A stretch of DNA of 64,000 nucleotides from Solwaraspora sp. WMMA2065 (lineage in GTDB: Bacteria > Actinomycetota > Actinomycetes > Mycobacteriales > Micromonosporaceae), in the NCBI RefSeq assembly GCF_030345075.1, contig NZ_CP128361.1:186001-250000 (forward strand), read 5' to 3'. The position numbers were made by a program, and so were the translations under genes. Position 1 is the first letter of the stretch, and every line of letters begins with the position of its first letter. Below, piece by piece: positions 27,075 through 36,507 of this stretch. The notes below the pieces were generated by a model. That model was not told the DNA's origin and searched no databases. It worked only from the letters and a program-made list of their open reading frames with translations.

Positions 27075-27215
27075 TGGGGTGTGGTCGCCGGCCGGCGACA
27101 CTGTTCCCGGGGGGGTGTGGTCGCCGGCCGGCGACACTGTTCCCGGGGGGTGTGGTCGCCGGCCGGCGACACTGTTCCCGGGGGGTGTGGTCGCCGGCCG
27201 GCGACACTGTACCGG
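27075..27215. repeat. Four tandem 35-36 bp repeats with a 16-bp palindrome
   Basis: The unit GTGTGGTCGCCGGCCGGCGA-CACTGTTCCCGGGG is repeated four times. Each copy contains the perfect palindrome GTCGCCGGCCGGCGAC, at 27084-27099, 27120-27135, 27155-27170 and 27190-27205 (spacing 36, 35, 35). The last copy differs slightly (ACTGTACCGG). It fills the divergent promoter region of the PhoD-like gene and ftsY. No CRISPR-like variable spacers, since the intervening bases are conserved. Confidence 0.9.
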
Positions 27216-27269
27216 GGGGTGGGTGTCACCGATGGGTGCGGTGGGCGGGACTCGGTCGCGGCCATCTGT

Positions 27270-27275
27270 CAGGAT
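27270..27275 (+). promoter_or_regulatory. ftsY -10 candidate (leaderless)
   Basis: CAGGAT is followed 6 nt later by the ftsY ATG, with no ribosome binding site between. Confidence 0.45.
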
Positions 27276-27281
27276 TTCCGC

Positions 27282-28487
27282 ATGGATTACCTCGTCCTCG
27301 CCGCGATCCTGCTCGGTGTGCTGCTGCTCGCCGGTCTCGGGCTGGTGGTGCCCCGGATGCGCCGGCAGCCTCCGCTGCCGCCGGCACCGCCGACCCCGCT
27401 CGGCGGCGAGCAGCCGCAGGAGCGCCCACCAGCCGACGGCGAGCGTCCGGCCGGCGTCGCCGTCGAGGAACGTCCGGTCGCGCCACCGGCCGAACCGGAG
27501 CAGGCGCCTGCGGAGCCGGTGGCGCCGGCGCCACCGACCCTGGAACGTCCGGAGCCCACGGCCGGGCGGCTGGTCCGGCTGCGGACCCGGCTGTCCCGGT
27601 CGCAGGGCCTGCTCGGCAAGGGACTGCTGAACCTGCTCTCCCGGGACCGGCTGGACGAGGAGGTCTGGGAGGAGATCGAGGAGAGCCTGATCACCGCGGA
27701 CGTCGGCATCGAGCCGACCCGGGAGATCGTCGACCGGCTGCGGGAGCGTACCCGGGTCCTCGGCACCCGCAGTGCCACCGAACTGCGTACGCTGCTCACC
27801 GAGGAGCTGGTCGCCGCGCTGGACCCGCAGCTCGACCGGGCGTTGAACACGGGCGGCGAGCCGAGCGTGATGCTGGTCGTCGGGGTCAACGGGGCAGGCA
27901 AGACCACCACCTGCGGCAAGATCGCCCGGGTGCTGGTCGCCGATGGCCGTACCGTGCTGCTGGGCGCCGCCGACACGTTCCGCGCCGCCGCCGCCGACCA
28001 GTTGACCACCTGGGCCTCTCGGGTCGGCGCCGAGGTGGTCCGCGGCCCGGAGGGTGCGGACCCGGCCAGCGTCGCCTTCGACGCGGTGAAGCGGGGCATC
28101 GACACCAAGGTCGACGCGGTGCTGATCGACACCGCCGGCCGGTTGCAGAACAAGATCGGCCTGATGGACGAGCTCGGCAAGGTCAAGCGGGTGGTGAGCA
28201 AGCATGGTCCGGTGCACGAGACACTGCTCGTGCTGGATGCCACCACCGGGCAGAATGGGTTGGAGCAGGCCCGGGTGTTCACTGAGGCGGTGGAGGTGAC
28301 CGGGGTGGTGCTGACCAAACTCGACGGCACCGCCAAGGGCGGTATCGTCATCGCGGTGCAGCGCAAACTTGGCATTCCGGTCAAACTGGTCGGTCTCGGC
28401 GAAGGTCCGGACGACCTCGCCCCGTTCGATCCGGCGCAGTTCGTCGACGCCCTGATGGGCGCCGATCCACGTGGAATGGATGCGTAG
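27282..28487 (+). CDS. ftsY: Signal recognition particle receptor FtsY
   Basis: 401 residues. FtsY docks ribosome-SRP complexes at the membrane. One N-terminal membrane helix (YLVLAAILLGVLLLAGLGLVV) anchors it; a Pro/Glu-rich linker leads to the NG domain with VGVNGAGKTTTCGKI near residue 201, GAADTFRAAAADQL, DTAGRLQNK and LTKLDGTAKGG. ATG at 27282 places the membrane helix at the start. Confidence 0.96.
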   Translation: MDYLVLAAILLGVLLLAGLGLVVPRMRRQPPLPPAPPTPLGGEQPQERPPADGERPAGVAVEERPVAPPAEPEQAPAEPVAPAPPTLERPEPTAGRLVRLRTRLSRSQGLLGKGLLNLLSRDRLDEEVWEEIEESLITADVGIEPTREIVDRLRERTRVLGTRSATELRTLLTEELVAALDPQLDRALNTGGEPSVMLVVGVNGAGKTTTCGKIARVLVADGRTVLLGAADTFRAAAADQLTTWASRVGAEVVRGPEGADPASVAFDAVKRGIDTKVDAVLIDTAGRLQNKIGLMDELGKVKRVVSKHGPVHETLLVLDATTGQNGLEQARVFTEAVEVTGVVLTKLDGTAKGGIVIAVQRKLGIPVKLVGLGEGPDDLAPFDPAQFVDALMGADPRGMDA

Positions 28488-28535
28488 CCTCGGGTGACGT
28501 ACCGCAATCAGGAGCCACGTCTCGGGAGACCGTAC

Positions 28536-29324
28536 GTGACCCAGCAGGAGATCCCACTGCGTGGCGGCAACGTCAGCACCGTGGTGCGGGTCGGAGACAC
28601 CGTCCGGCGCAACGTCGGCCCGTGGACGCCCTCGGTGCACGCGCTGCTGCGGCATCTGGAGTACGTCGGGTTCACCGGCTCGCCCCGGGTCCTCGGCATG
28701 GACGAACGCAACCGTGAGGTCCTCTCCTACGTCGAGGGGGAGTGCGGCGAGTATCCGCTGGCGCCGCACTGGGTCAGCGACGAGGCGCTGGTCACCGTCG
28801 CGACGATGTTGCGGATGTTCCACGACGCCCAGTACGGGTTCAATCCGCCGCGTAGCGCGGTCTGGCGTTCGTTCGGCCCGCCGCCGCCGGACACCGAGGT
28901 GATCTGCCACCACGACGCGGCCCCGCACAACGTGATCTGGCGTCCGGACGGTACTCTCGCCCTGATCGACTTCGACCTGGCGTCGCCGGGGGCGCGGATC
29001 TACGACGTCGCGTACGCCGCGTGGACCTGGGTGCCGCTCTTCTCCGACCGGGACTCCTACACGCTGGGTTGGCGGCACCCGGACCGGCCGCGCAGGCTGC
29101 GGCTGTTCGCCGACGCGTACGGGCTGATCCCCCGCGACCGGCACCGGCTGGTCCGGACCATCCGCAAGCGGGTCGTCGACCACGTGGAGGGAATTCGTCG
29201 GATGGCCGCCGCCGGAGATCCGGCGTTTGTTCGGATCGTGCACAAAGGTCATCTTCGTCGGCCGATGCGGGATCTGCGGCTGCTTGACTACGAACGGCAC
29301 ATCTTGGAGTACGCGCTGCGCTGA
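28536..29324 (+). CDS. Aminoglycoside phosphotransferase-fold (APH) kinase
   Basis: 262 residues. Kinase-fold features are EIPLRGGNVSTVVRVGDTVRR, the catalytic loop CHHDAAPHNVIW (H-x-D-x-x-x-x-N) and the metal-binding ALIDFDLASPG. The substrate is unknown, and most such chromosomal genes are not resistance genes. GTG at 28536 is preferred because GGAG lies 8 nt before it; an earlier GTG at 28494 has none. The last 19 nt, including the stop, are partly duplicated at 29333-29351. Confidence 0.8.
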   Translation: MTQQEIPLRGGNVSTVVRVGDTVRRNVGPWTPSVHALLRHLEYVGFTGSPRVLGMDERNREVLSYVEGECGEYPLAPHWVSDEALVTVATMLRMFHDAQYGFNPPRSAVWRSFGPPPPDTEVICHHDAAPHNVIWRPDGTLALIDFDLASPGARIYDVAYAAWTWVPLFSDRDSYTLGWRHPDRPRRLRLFADAYGLIPRDRHRLVRTIRKRVVDHVEGIRRMAAAGDPAFVRIVHKGHLRRPMRDLRLLDYERHILEYALR

Positions 29325-29473
29325 CGGGCGGCGAGTACCAGTTGCGCTGACCGGTCGCGGCCCGGGGCGGCAGCGGTCCGGGTACGGGTGACGAGTTCTG
29401 TCGCCTTCCGGACAGTAGGCGGTGGCTATTCGGTTGATATGACCCTGCCTGATCTGGCGATAGTGAAGTGTTC

Positions 29474-29510
29474 TTCACATGTTGGAAACAACCCGTCACG
29501 TGTTGGAAAC
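29474..29510 (+). promoter_or_regulatory. GlnR-type operator upstream of amtB
   Basis: Two half sites follow the actinobacterial GlnR pattern gTnAC-n6-GAAAC: TTCAC-n6-GAAAC (29474-29489) and GTCAC-n6-GAAAC (29495-29510), 5 bp apart. The centre lies about 127 bp before the amtB start. This predicts GlnR activation of the amtB operon under nitrogen limitation. Confidence 0.8.
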
Positions 29511-29618
29511 GGCACGGGCACCCTGCGTGAAACAGCTGCCCAGCAAGCTTCGCGCAACCGGCGAGCGGGCGATGCTGCCTCTTGGAGCCGGTTATGTTTC
29601 CAACTGAGAGGAGGCAGC

Positions 29619-30935
29619 GTGCCGGAACTAGATTCTGGTGCCACCGCCTGGATTTTGACTTCAGCCGCCCTGGTGTTGCTCATGACGCCCGGATTGGCGC
29701 TGTTCTATGGTGGCATGACGCGGTCCAAGTCCGTGCTCAACATGATGATGATGAGCTTCGGCGCGATCGGCCTGGTCAGCCTGCTGTGGGTCTTCTACGG
29801 CTACAGCATCGCCTTCGGTGAGGACGTCGGCGGCGTCACCGGTGACCTCTCCATGGCCGGCCTGCGCGGCATGCTCGAGTCGGGCTCCGAGGGCGGCATC
29901 CCGGACCTGCTGTTCGCCGTCTTCCAGATGATGTTCGCGATCATCACCGTCGCACTGATCAGCGGTGCGATCGCGGACCGGGCGAAGTTCGGCGCCTGGC
30001 TGCTCTTCGCCGGCCTGTGGGCCACCCTGGTCTACTTCCCGGTCGCGCACTGGGTGTGGGGCGGTGGCTGGATCTTCGAGCTCGGCGTCCTCGACTTCGC
30101 CGGTGGTACCGCGGTGCACATCAACGCCGGTGCTGCGGCACTCGCGCTGGCCCTGGTGCTCGGCAAGCGGGTCGGCTGGCCGAAGGACAAGTTCAAGCCG
30201 CACAACCTGCCGATGGTCCTGCTCGGCGCCGGCCTGCTGTGGTTCGGCTGGTTCGGCTTCAACGCCGGCTCGGCGGTCGCCGCCGACGGTGCCGCCGCGG
30301 TCGCCTTCATCAACACCCAGGTGGCCACCGCGGCCGCCGTGCTGGGCTGGATCGTCGTCGAGTGGTTCCGCGACGGCAAGCCGACCACCCTCGGCGCCGC
30401 CTCCGGTGCCATCGCCGGTCTGGTCGCCATCACCCCGGCCTGTGCCTTCCTGGAGCCGCTCGGGGCGATCGCGCTCGGCATCATCGCCGGTGTGGTCTGC
30501 GCCCTGGCGGTCGGCCTCAAGTACAAGCTCGGGTACGACGACTCGCTTGACGTGGTCGCCGTGCACATGATCGGCGGCATCATCGGCTCGCTGCTGATCG
30601 GCTTCCTGGCCGTCGAGGTGCTGGCCGGAGAGGGCAACGCCGGACTCATCTACGGCGGTGGCATCGACCTGCTCGGTCTGCAGGCGCTCGGTGTGGTCGC
30701 GGTGCTGGTCTACTCATTCGTCGTCGCCTACATCATCGGCTTCGCGATCGACAAGACCATCGGCTTCCGGGCCAGCGCCGACGCCGAGGTCGAGGGCATC
30801 GACACCGCCGAGCACGCGGAGAGTGCCTACGAGTTCGGTAGCGCCTCGGGTGGCGGCTTCGCCGCCGCCGGCATCGGGAAGGCGCCCGCCGGTTCGGGCG
30901 AGTCCGCACCGGTCAGCGAGAAGGTCGCCGGTTAA
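29619..30935 (+). CDS. amtB: Ammonium transporter
   Basis: 438 residues with about eleven membrane helices. AmtB/Amt family motifs are clear: LVLLMTPGLALFYGGMTRSKSVLNMMMMS near the start, DFAGGTAVHINAGAAAL, LLWFGWFGFNAGSA, and histidine-containing VHMIGGIIG. It conducts ammonium/ammonia into the cell. GTG at 29619 has GAGGAGG 5 nt upstream. It leads the amtB-glnK-glnD operon, the classic nitrogen-sensing set, behind the GlnR box. Confidence 0.96.
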   Translation: MPELDSGATAWILTSAALVLLMTPGLALFYGGMTRSKSVLNMMMMSFGAIGLVSLLWVFYGYSIAFGEDVGGVTGDLSMAGLRGMLESGSEGGIPDLLFAVFQMMFAIITVALISGAIADRAKFGAWLLFAGLWATLVYFPVAHWVWGGGWIFELGVLDFAGGTAVHINAGAAALALALVLGKRVGWPKDKFKPHNLPMVLLGAGLLWFGWFGFNAGSAVAADGAAAVAFINTQVATAAAVLGWIVVEWFRDGKPTTLGAASGAIAGLVAITPACAFLEPLGAIALGIIAGVVCALAVGLKYKLGYDDSLDVVAVHMIGGIIGSLLIGFLAVEVLAGEGNAGLIYGGGIDLLGLQALGVVAVLVYSFVVAYIIGFAIDKTIGFRASADAEVEGIDTAEHAESAYEFGSASGGGFAAAGIGKAPAGSGESAPVSEKVAG

Positions 30936-31298
<363 letters not shown>

Positions 31299-31332
31299 GT
31301 CGGCGAGCCCACCCAACCGGTAGGGAGAACAC

Positions 31333-33588
31333 ATGACCGACGGAGTCGGGGTCCGGCAGCGTCCTGCGGCCGGCCCCGGCCCGTCGCTGTCCGACGGCAT
31401 CGGTGCCGCCGCCCGCGTGGACCGGGCGGCGGCACTCGATGTCTGGCTGACCTCGCTGATGCCGGCCGGGCTGACCGGTATCGCCCTGGTGGCGGTCGGC
31501 GGACTCGGCCGGCTGCAGTGCTCGCCGTACAGCGATCTCGATCTCGTGCTGATGCACCGCGGCGTCGCCGGGATGGACGAGATCGCCGCCCGCCTCTGGT
31601 ACCCGGTCTGGGACGCCCGCCTCGGGCTGGACCACTCGGTGCGTACCCTGCCGGAGGCGCTGTCCGTCGCCCACGACGATGTCAAGGTCGCGCTCGGCCT
31701 GCTCGACGCCCGGCACGTCGCCGGCGACCGGGAACTCACCGCCGAGCTGCAGGCCGCCGCGACCGACCAGTGGCGGCGCACCGCCGTCCGCCAACTGCCG
31801 GCGCTGCGTGAGGTCACCGAGGCCCGTTGGCGGACCCACGGCGAGTTGGCCTTCCTGCTGGAAGGCGATCTGAAGGAGGCCGCCGGCGGGCTGCGCGACG
31901 TCGGGATCCTGCGCGGGATCGCCCTGGCCGGCATCGCCGACAGCATGCGTCCGGCCGCCCGCGCGGCCCATCTGCGGCTGCTGGACACCCGCGACGCGCT
32001 GCACGTCGCTGTCGGCCGGCGGGTGGACCGGCTGGTGGCCCAGGAACGCGCCACCGTCGCCGGCCTGCTCGACCTGGACGACCCGGACACCCTGCTGCGC
32101 CGGGTCGCCTCGGACGCGCGCACCATCACCCACGCCCTCGACGACGCCTGGCGCAGCGCCGACCGGCTGCGCTCGGGCCGTCGGCGCGGCGGCGGTCCGC
32201 CGGTGCGCCGGCCGGTGGCCCGCGACGTGGTCGAGCACGACGGTGAGCTGGTCCTCGCCCGGACCGCGATCGGGGCCCGCCCGGACCCCAGCCTGTCGCT
32301 GCGGGTCGCCGCGGCCGCCGCCACCAGCCGGCTGCCGATCGCCCGGGCGACCTGCGAGTGGCTCGCCGCGTACTGTCCGCCGCTGCCCGCGCCGTGGCCG
32401 GATGCTGCCCGGGCCGCGCTGATCACCCTGCTCGGCGCCGGTCCCGGTCTGGTGCCCACCTGGGAGACCTGCGACCGGTACGGGCTGGTTGACGGCTGGC
32501 TGCCGGAGTGGCCCCGGATGCGCAGCCTGCCGCAGCACAACCCGGTGCACCGGTTCACCCTGGACCGGCACCTGGTCCAGGCGGCACAGGAGGCGACCGC
32601 GTTCACCCGCGAGGTGGACCGGCCCGACCTGCTGCTGCTCGGTGCGTTCCTGCACGACGTGGGCAAGGGGCTGCCCGGCGACCACAGTACGGTCGGCGCG
32701 CCGGTGGCGACGCGGATCGCCGCCCGGATCGGGCTGCCCCCGGCCGACGTCAACATGATCGACAAACTGGTCCGGCTCCATCTGCTGCTGCCAGAGGTGG
32801 CCACCCGGCGTGACCTCAGCGACCCGGTGACGATCTCCCAGGTCGCCGCTGCGGTGGGCGACACCACCACGCTCGGTCTGCTGCACGGTCTGGCCCGCGC
32901 CGACGCCCTGGCGACCGGCCCGGCGGCCTGGTCGGACTGGAAGGGGCGGCTGATCGCCGAACTGGTCCGCCGAGTGCACACCGCGCTGGACACCGGGGTG
33001 CTGCCCCAGCCGCCGCGACCCGATCCGGCGCTGGTGGCGGGTCCACTGCCGGCCGTACACATCGACGGTGACGACCGGGTCGCGGTGGCCGCTGCGGACC
33101 GGCACGGCCTGCTCGCCGCGGTCGCCGGCTGCCTGGCCCTGCACCGGCTGGACGTGCTGACCGCGGACGCCTCCACGGTCGACGGGCGGGCGCTGGTCGA
33201 GTTCCGGGTCCAGCCCCGGTACGGCACCCCGCCGGACACCATCGCGCTCGCCGCCGACCTGCGGCGGGCGGTCGCCGGTGACGTGTCGGTCACCCAGCGG
33301 CTGCGGGGTCGGGCACTCGCCGCCCGGCGGGCCGGAGCCGACCCTCGGGTGGTGTGGCACCGGGAGGCCGCCACCGACGCGGTGGTGCTGGAGCTACGGG
33401 CGGCCGACTCGGCCGGTCTGCTCTACCGGGTGACCAGCGCACTCGACGAGGCCGGCGCCCAGGTGCGGGCGGCCCGGATCTCCACCCTGGGCGGTGACGT
33501 GGTCGACGCCTTCTACCTGGTGGGTGCCGGCCCGGACGACGCCGAGCGGGCCCGCCTGGAAGCCGCGGTGCTGGCCGCCGCCGGATGA
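31333..33588 (+). CDS. glnD: PII uridylyl/adenylyltransferase
   Basis: 751 residues. It modifies and demodifies the PII protein encoded just upstream. The nucleotidyltransferase core has VAVGGLGRLQCSPYSDLDLVL; the HD domain has FLHDVGKGLPGDHS; two ACT domains lie at the C-terminus (AAADRHGLLAAVAGC, RAADSAGLLYRVTSALDEAG). By analogy with Streptomyces and Corynebacterium it acts as an adenylyltransferase. Confidence 0.94.
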   Translation: MTDGVGVRQRPAAGPGPSLSDGIGAAARVDRAAALDVWLTSLMPAGLTGIALVAVGGLGRLQCSPYSDLDLVLMHRGVAGMDEIAARLWYPVWDARLGLDHSVRTLPEALSVAHDDVKVALGLLDARHVAGDRELTAELQAAATDQWRRTAVRQLPALREVTEARWRTHGELAFLLEGDLKEAAGGLRDVGILRGIALAGIADSMRPAARAAHLRLLDTRDALHVAVGRRVDRLVAQERATVAGLLDLDDPDTLLRRVASDARTITHALDDAWRSADRLRSGRRRGGGPPVRRPVARDVVEHDGELVLARTAIGARPDPSLSLRVAAAAATSRLPIARATCEWLAAYCPPLPAPWPDAARAALITLLGAGPGLVPTWETCDRYGLVDGWLPEWPRMRSLPQHNPVHRFTLDRHLVQAAQEATAFTREVDRPDLLLLGAFLHDVGKGLPGDHSTVGAPVATRIAARIGLPPADVNMIDKLVRLHLLLPEVATRRDLSDPVTISQVAAAVGDTTTLGLLHGLARADALATGPAAWSDWKGRLIAELVRRVHTALDTGVLPQPPRPDPALVAGPLPAVHIDGDDRVAVAAADRHGLLAAVAGCLALHRLDVLTADASTVDGRALVEFRVQPRYGTPPDTIALAADLRRAVAGDVSVTQRLRGRALAARRAGADPRVVWHREAATDAVVLELRAADSAGLLYRVTSALDEAGAQVRAARISTLGGDVVDAFYLVGAGPDDAERARLEAAVLAAAG

Positions 33589-33766
33589 CCGGGCGGCGCA
33601 GCGGCGGAGCCGGATGCCGGAGTGGCGGAAGCGGGCGGCGGCCGCAGGCGCTGGAGTGGCAGGAGCGGGCGGAGCGGGCGGCGGCTAGGCTTGCCAGGTC
33701 GGGCGGAGTCGCGTTCCGACGCCGCCGTGAGTTGCCCTGCCGGATCGACATACAGGATGTTGCGTC

Positions 33767-35326
33767 GTGTTTGACACTTTGAGTGATCGACTGTCCGGGA
33801 TCTTCGGCAAGCTCCGGGGCAAGGGTCGGCTCACCGACGCCGACATCGACGCGACCGCCCGGGAGATCCGGCTGGCGCTGCTGGAGGCGGACGTCGCGCT
33901 GCCGGTGGTGAAGGCGTTCATCGGCCGGGTCAAGGAGCGTGCCCGTGGCTCCGAGGTCTCCCAGGCGCTCAACCCGGCCCAGCAGGTCATCAAGATCGTG
34001 CACGAGGAGCTGGTCGGGGTCCTTGGCGGCGAGCAGCGCCGGCTCCGGTTCGCCAAGCAGCCGCCGACGGTGATCATGCTGGCCGGGCTGCAGGGTTCCG
34101 GCAAGACCACCCTCGCCGGCAAACTGTCCAACTGGCTCAAGGCGCAGGGGCACCAGCCGCTGCTGGTCGCCGCCGACCTGCAACGCCCGAATGCGGTCGG
34201 TCAGCTGCAGGTCCTCGGCGGGCGGGCCGGGGTCGAGGTGTTCGCCCCGGAGCCCGGCAACGGGGTCGGCGACCCGGTGGCCGTCGCGAAGGCGTCGATC
34301 GAGCATGCCCGCCGGTCGGCGCGCGACGTCGTCATCGTCGACACCGCCGGTCGGCTCGGCATCGACGCCGAGATGATGGCCCAGGCCGCCGCGATCCGCG
34401 ACGCGGTCGACCCGGACGAGGTCATCTTCGTCATCGACGCGATGGTCGGGCAGGACGCGGTCCGCACCGCCGAGGCGTTCCGCGACGGCGTCGGCATCAC
34501 CGGCGTGGTGCTGTCCAAGCTCGACGGCGACGCGCGCGGCGGTGCGGCGCTGTCCGTCCGGCAGGTCACCGGCGAACCGATCCTGTTCGCCTCCACCGGT
34601 GAGAAGCTGTCCGACTTCGACGTCTTCCACCCGGACCGGATGGCCAGCCGGATCCTCGGCATGGGCGACATGCTCACTCTGATCGAGCAGGCCGAGCAGG
34701 CCTTCGACGCCGATCAGAAGGAGAAGATGACCGCCAAGTTGATGGGCGGCGAGCAGTTCACCCTGGAGGACTTCCTCGACCAGCTCATCGCGGTGCGCCG
34801 GATGGGGCCGATCGCCAACGTGCTGGCCATGATGCCCGGGATGGGGCAGATGAAGGACCAGTTGGCCGAGGTCGACGACAAGCACTTCGACAAGGCCACC
34901 GCGATCATCCGCTCGATGACCCCGGGCGAGCGGACCAACCCGAAGATCATCAACGGTTCGCGCCGGGCCCGGATCGCCAACGGCTCCGGGGTCACCGTGA
35001 TGGACGTCAACCAGCTGCTCAACCGCTTCGCCGAGGCGCAGAAGATGATGAAGCAGATGGGCGGGATGATGGGTCTGCCCGGTGGCGGGCGGCGCAAGGC
35101 GACCAAGTCGCCGAAGAACAAGCGCAAGGGGAACAAGGGCGGCAACCGGGGCGGCGGTGCCCGGCAGCGGGGCGGCGGCGGGGTGCCGGCCGGCTTCCCG
35201 GGCGGCATGCCGCAGCTGCCACCCGGCCTCGACCCGAACGCGCTGGGCGGCGGCGACGGTCTGCCGCCCGGCTTCAAGCTCCCCAAGATCGACTTCAACA
35301 AGTTGAACAAGCGGGAGAAGGGCTGA
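33767..35326 (+). CDS. ffh: Signal recognition particle protein Ffh
   Basis: 519 residues. The SRP54 GTPase binds signal peptides and SRP RNA. N domain, then G domain with GLQGSGKTTLAGKL near residue 107, DTAGRLGID, SKLDGDARGG; the Met-rich M domain follows (MMPGMGQMK, MMKQMGGMMG). The C-terminus is extended by a basic and then Gly/Pro-rich tail, common in actinobacteria. GTG start. The preceding 178 bp contain TAGGCT and no gene. Confidence 0.96.
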   Translation: MFDTLSDRLSGIFGKLRGKGRLTDADIDATAREIRLALLEADVALPVVKAFIGRVKERARGSEVSQALNPAQQVIKIVHEELVGVLGGEQRRLRFAKQPPTVIMLAGLQGSGKTTLAGKLSNWLKAQGHQPLLVAADLQRPNAVGQLQVLGGRAGVEVFAPEPGNGVGDPVAVAKASIEHARRSARDVVIVDTAGRLGIDAEMMAQAAAIRDAVDPDEVIFVIDAMVGQDAVRTAEAFRDGVGITGVVLSKLDGDARGGAALSVRQVTGEPILFASTGEKLSDFDVFHPDRMASRILGMGDMLTLIEQAEQAFDADQKEKMTAKLMGGEQFTLEDFLDQLIAVRRMGPIANVLAMMPGMGQMKDQLAEVDDKHFDKATAIIRSMTPGERTNPKIINGSRRARIANGSGVTVMDVNQLLNRFAEAQKMMKQMGGMMGLPGGGRRKATKSPKNKRKGNKGGNRGGGARQRGGGGVPAGFPGGMPQLPPGLDPNALGGGDGLPPGFKLPKIDFNKLNKREKG

Positions 35327-35346
35327 GCGCCGTCGACCCCGCACCC

Positions 35347-36426
35347 GTGCCGCTGCACGTCCGCGGGGTCGTGCTGCCCGAGGACCGAACCCGGGACCTG
35401 TGGCTGGTCGGCGACCGGGTGACGCTGCACCCGGTGCCCGGCGCGACCACCGTGGTCGACGGCGGCTTCATCCTGCCCGGGCTGGTCGACGCGCACTGCC
35501 ACATCGGCATCGCCCGGGGCGGGACGCCGATCGGCTCGCTCGACGACGCCCGCCGGTTGGCCGGCGTCGACCGGGACGCCGGTGTGCTGGCGCTGCGCGA
35601 CGCCGGGTCGCCGTACCCGTACCCGCAACTCGACGACGAACCGGACCTGCCCCGGCTGGCCCGCGCCGGCCGGCACGTTGCACCGCCCCGGCGCTACCTG
35701 CGCGACATCGGCGTCGAGGTGCCGGCGGAGCGGCTGTCCGACACGGTGGCCGAGCAGGCCAAGGCGGGCAACGGCTGGGTCAAGCTGGTCGGCGACTGGA
35801 TCGAGCGGTCCGCGGGGGACCTCGCCCCGGCCTGGTCGGCGGAGGCGATGACCGACGCCATCGCCACCGCGCACCGGGCCGGTGCCAGGGTCGCCGCGCA
35901 CACCTTCGACGAGGAGGCGGTACGGATCCTGGTCCGGGCCGGGGTCGACTCGGTCGAGCACGGCACCGGGCTGAGCCCTGACCTGATCGACGAGATGGCC
36001 CGGCACCGGACTGCGCTGATCCCGACGATGATCAACATCGCGACGTTCGGCGGGATCGCCGACCGGGCCCGGGAGAAGTTCCCCCGGTACGCCGCCCACA
36101 TGATCAGCCTGCGGGACAGGTTCCCCGAGGTGGTACGCGCCGCGCACGAAGCCGGCGTGCCGGTCTTCGTCGGCACCGACGCCGGTGGCGGCATCGCCCA
36201 TGGCCGGGCCGCCGACGAGATGCTGACCCTGCACACTGAGGCGGGCATGCCGGCCGAGGCGGTGCTGGCCGCCGCCTCCTGGGGTGCCCGGGACTGGCTC
36301 GGCTTCCCTGGCCTGGTCGAGGGAGGGCTCGCCGACCTGGTTGTGTACCCGGCGGACCCGCGGGCCGACCTGCGGGTGGTCCGCGCACCCGAGCGGATCA
36401 TCCTGCGCGGGCGGGTGCTGCGCTGA
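35347..36426 (+). CDS. Amidohydrolase-superfamily protein (imidazolonepropionase-like)
   Basis: 359 residues. Metal ligands of the superfamily are present: DAHCHIG after strand 1, NGWVKLVGD with a candidate carbamylated lysine, AHTFDE, VEHGTGL and GTDAGGG. It hydrolyses an unknown cyclic amide or similar bond in the cytoplasm. The start at GTG 35347 lies 20 nt after ffh, so it is likely co-transcribed. The substrate cannot be told from the sequence. Confidence 0.85.
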   Translation: MPLHVRGVVLPEDRTRDLWLVGDRVTLHPVPGATTVVDGGFILPGLVDAHCHIGIARGGTPIGSLDDARRLAGVDRDAGVLALRDAGSPYPYPQLDDEPDLPRLARAGRHVAPPRRYLRDIGVEVPAERLSDTVAEQAKAGNGWVKLVGDWIERSAGDLAPAWSAEAMTDAIATAHRAGARVAAHTFDEEAVRILVRAGVDSVEHGTGLSPDLIDEMARHRTALIPTMINIATFGGIADRAREKFPRYAAHMISLRDRFPEVVRAAHEAGVPVFVGTDAGGGIAHGRAADEMLTLHTEAGMPAEAVLAAASWGARDWLGFPGLVEGGLADLVVYPADPRADLRVVRAPERIILRGRVLR

Positions 36427-36493
36427 CCCGGTGGCCGGGGCGGCCCTGAGCCGGCTGCGGCGGGTGCGTCGCGCAGCCGCCACCGGCGGCGCA

Positions 36494-36499
36494 TAGGAT
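36494..36499 (+). promoter_or_regulatory. proS -10 hexamer (leaderless)
   Basis: TAGGAT lies 8 nt before the proS ATG with no ribosome binding site. Confidence 0.55.
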
Positions 36500-36507
36500 G
36501 TCCGGTC

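Noticed and set aside
27075-27215. CRISPR array
   Set aside because: The segments between palindromes are themselves identical, so there are no spacers, and no cas genes are near.
29307-29351. Duplicated 19-nt tail of the phosphotransferase gene (29307-29325 and 29333-29351)
   Set aside because: An imperfect local duplication including the stop codon; no sign of function.
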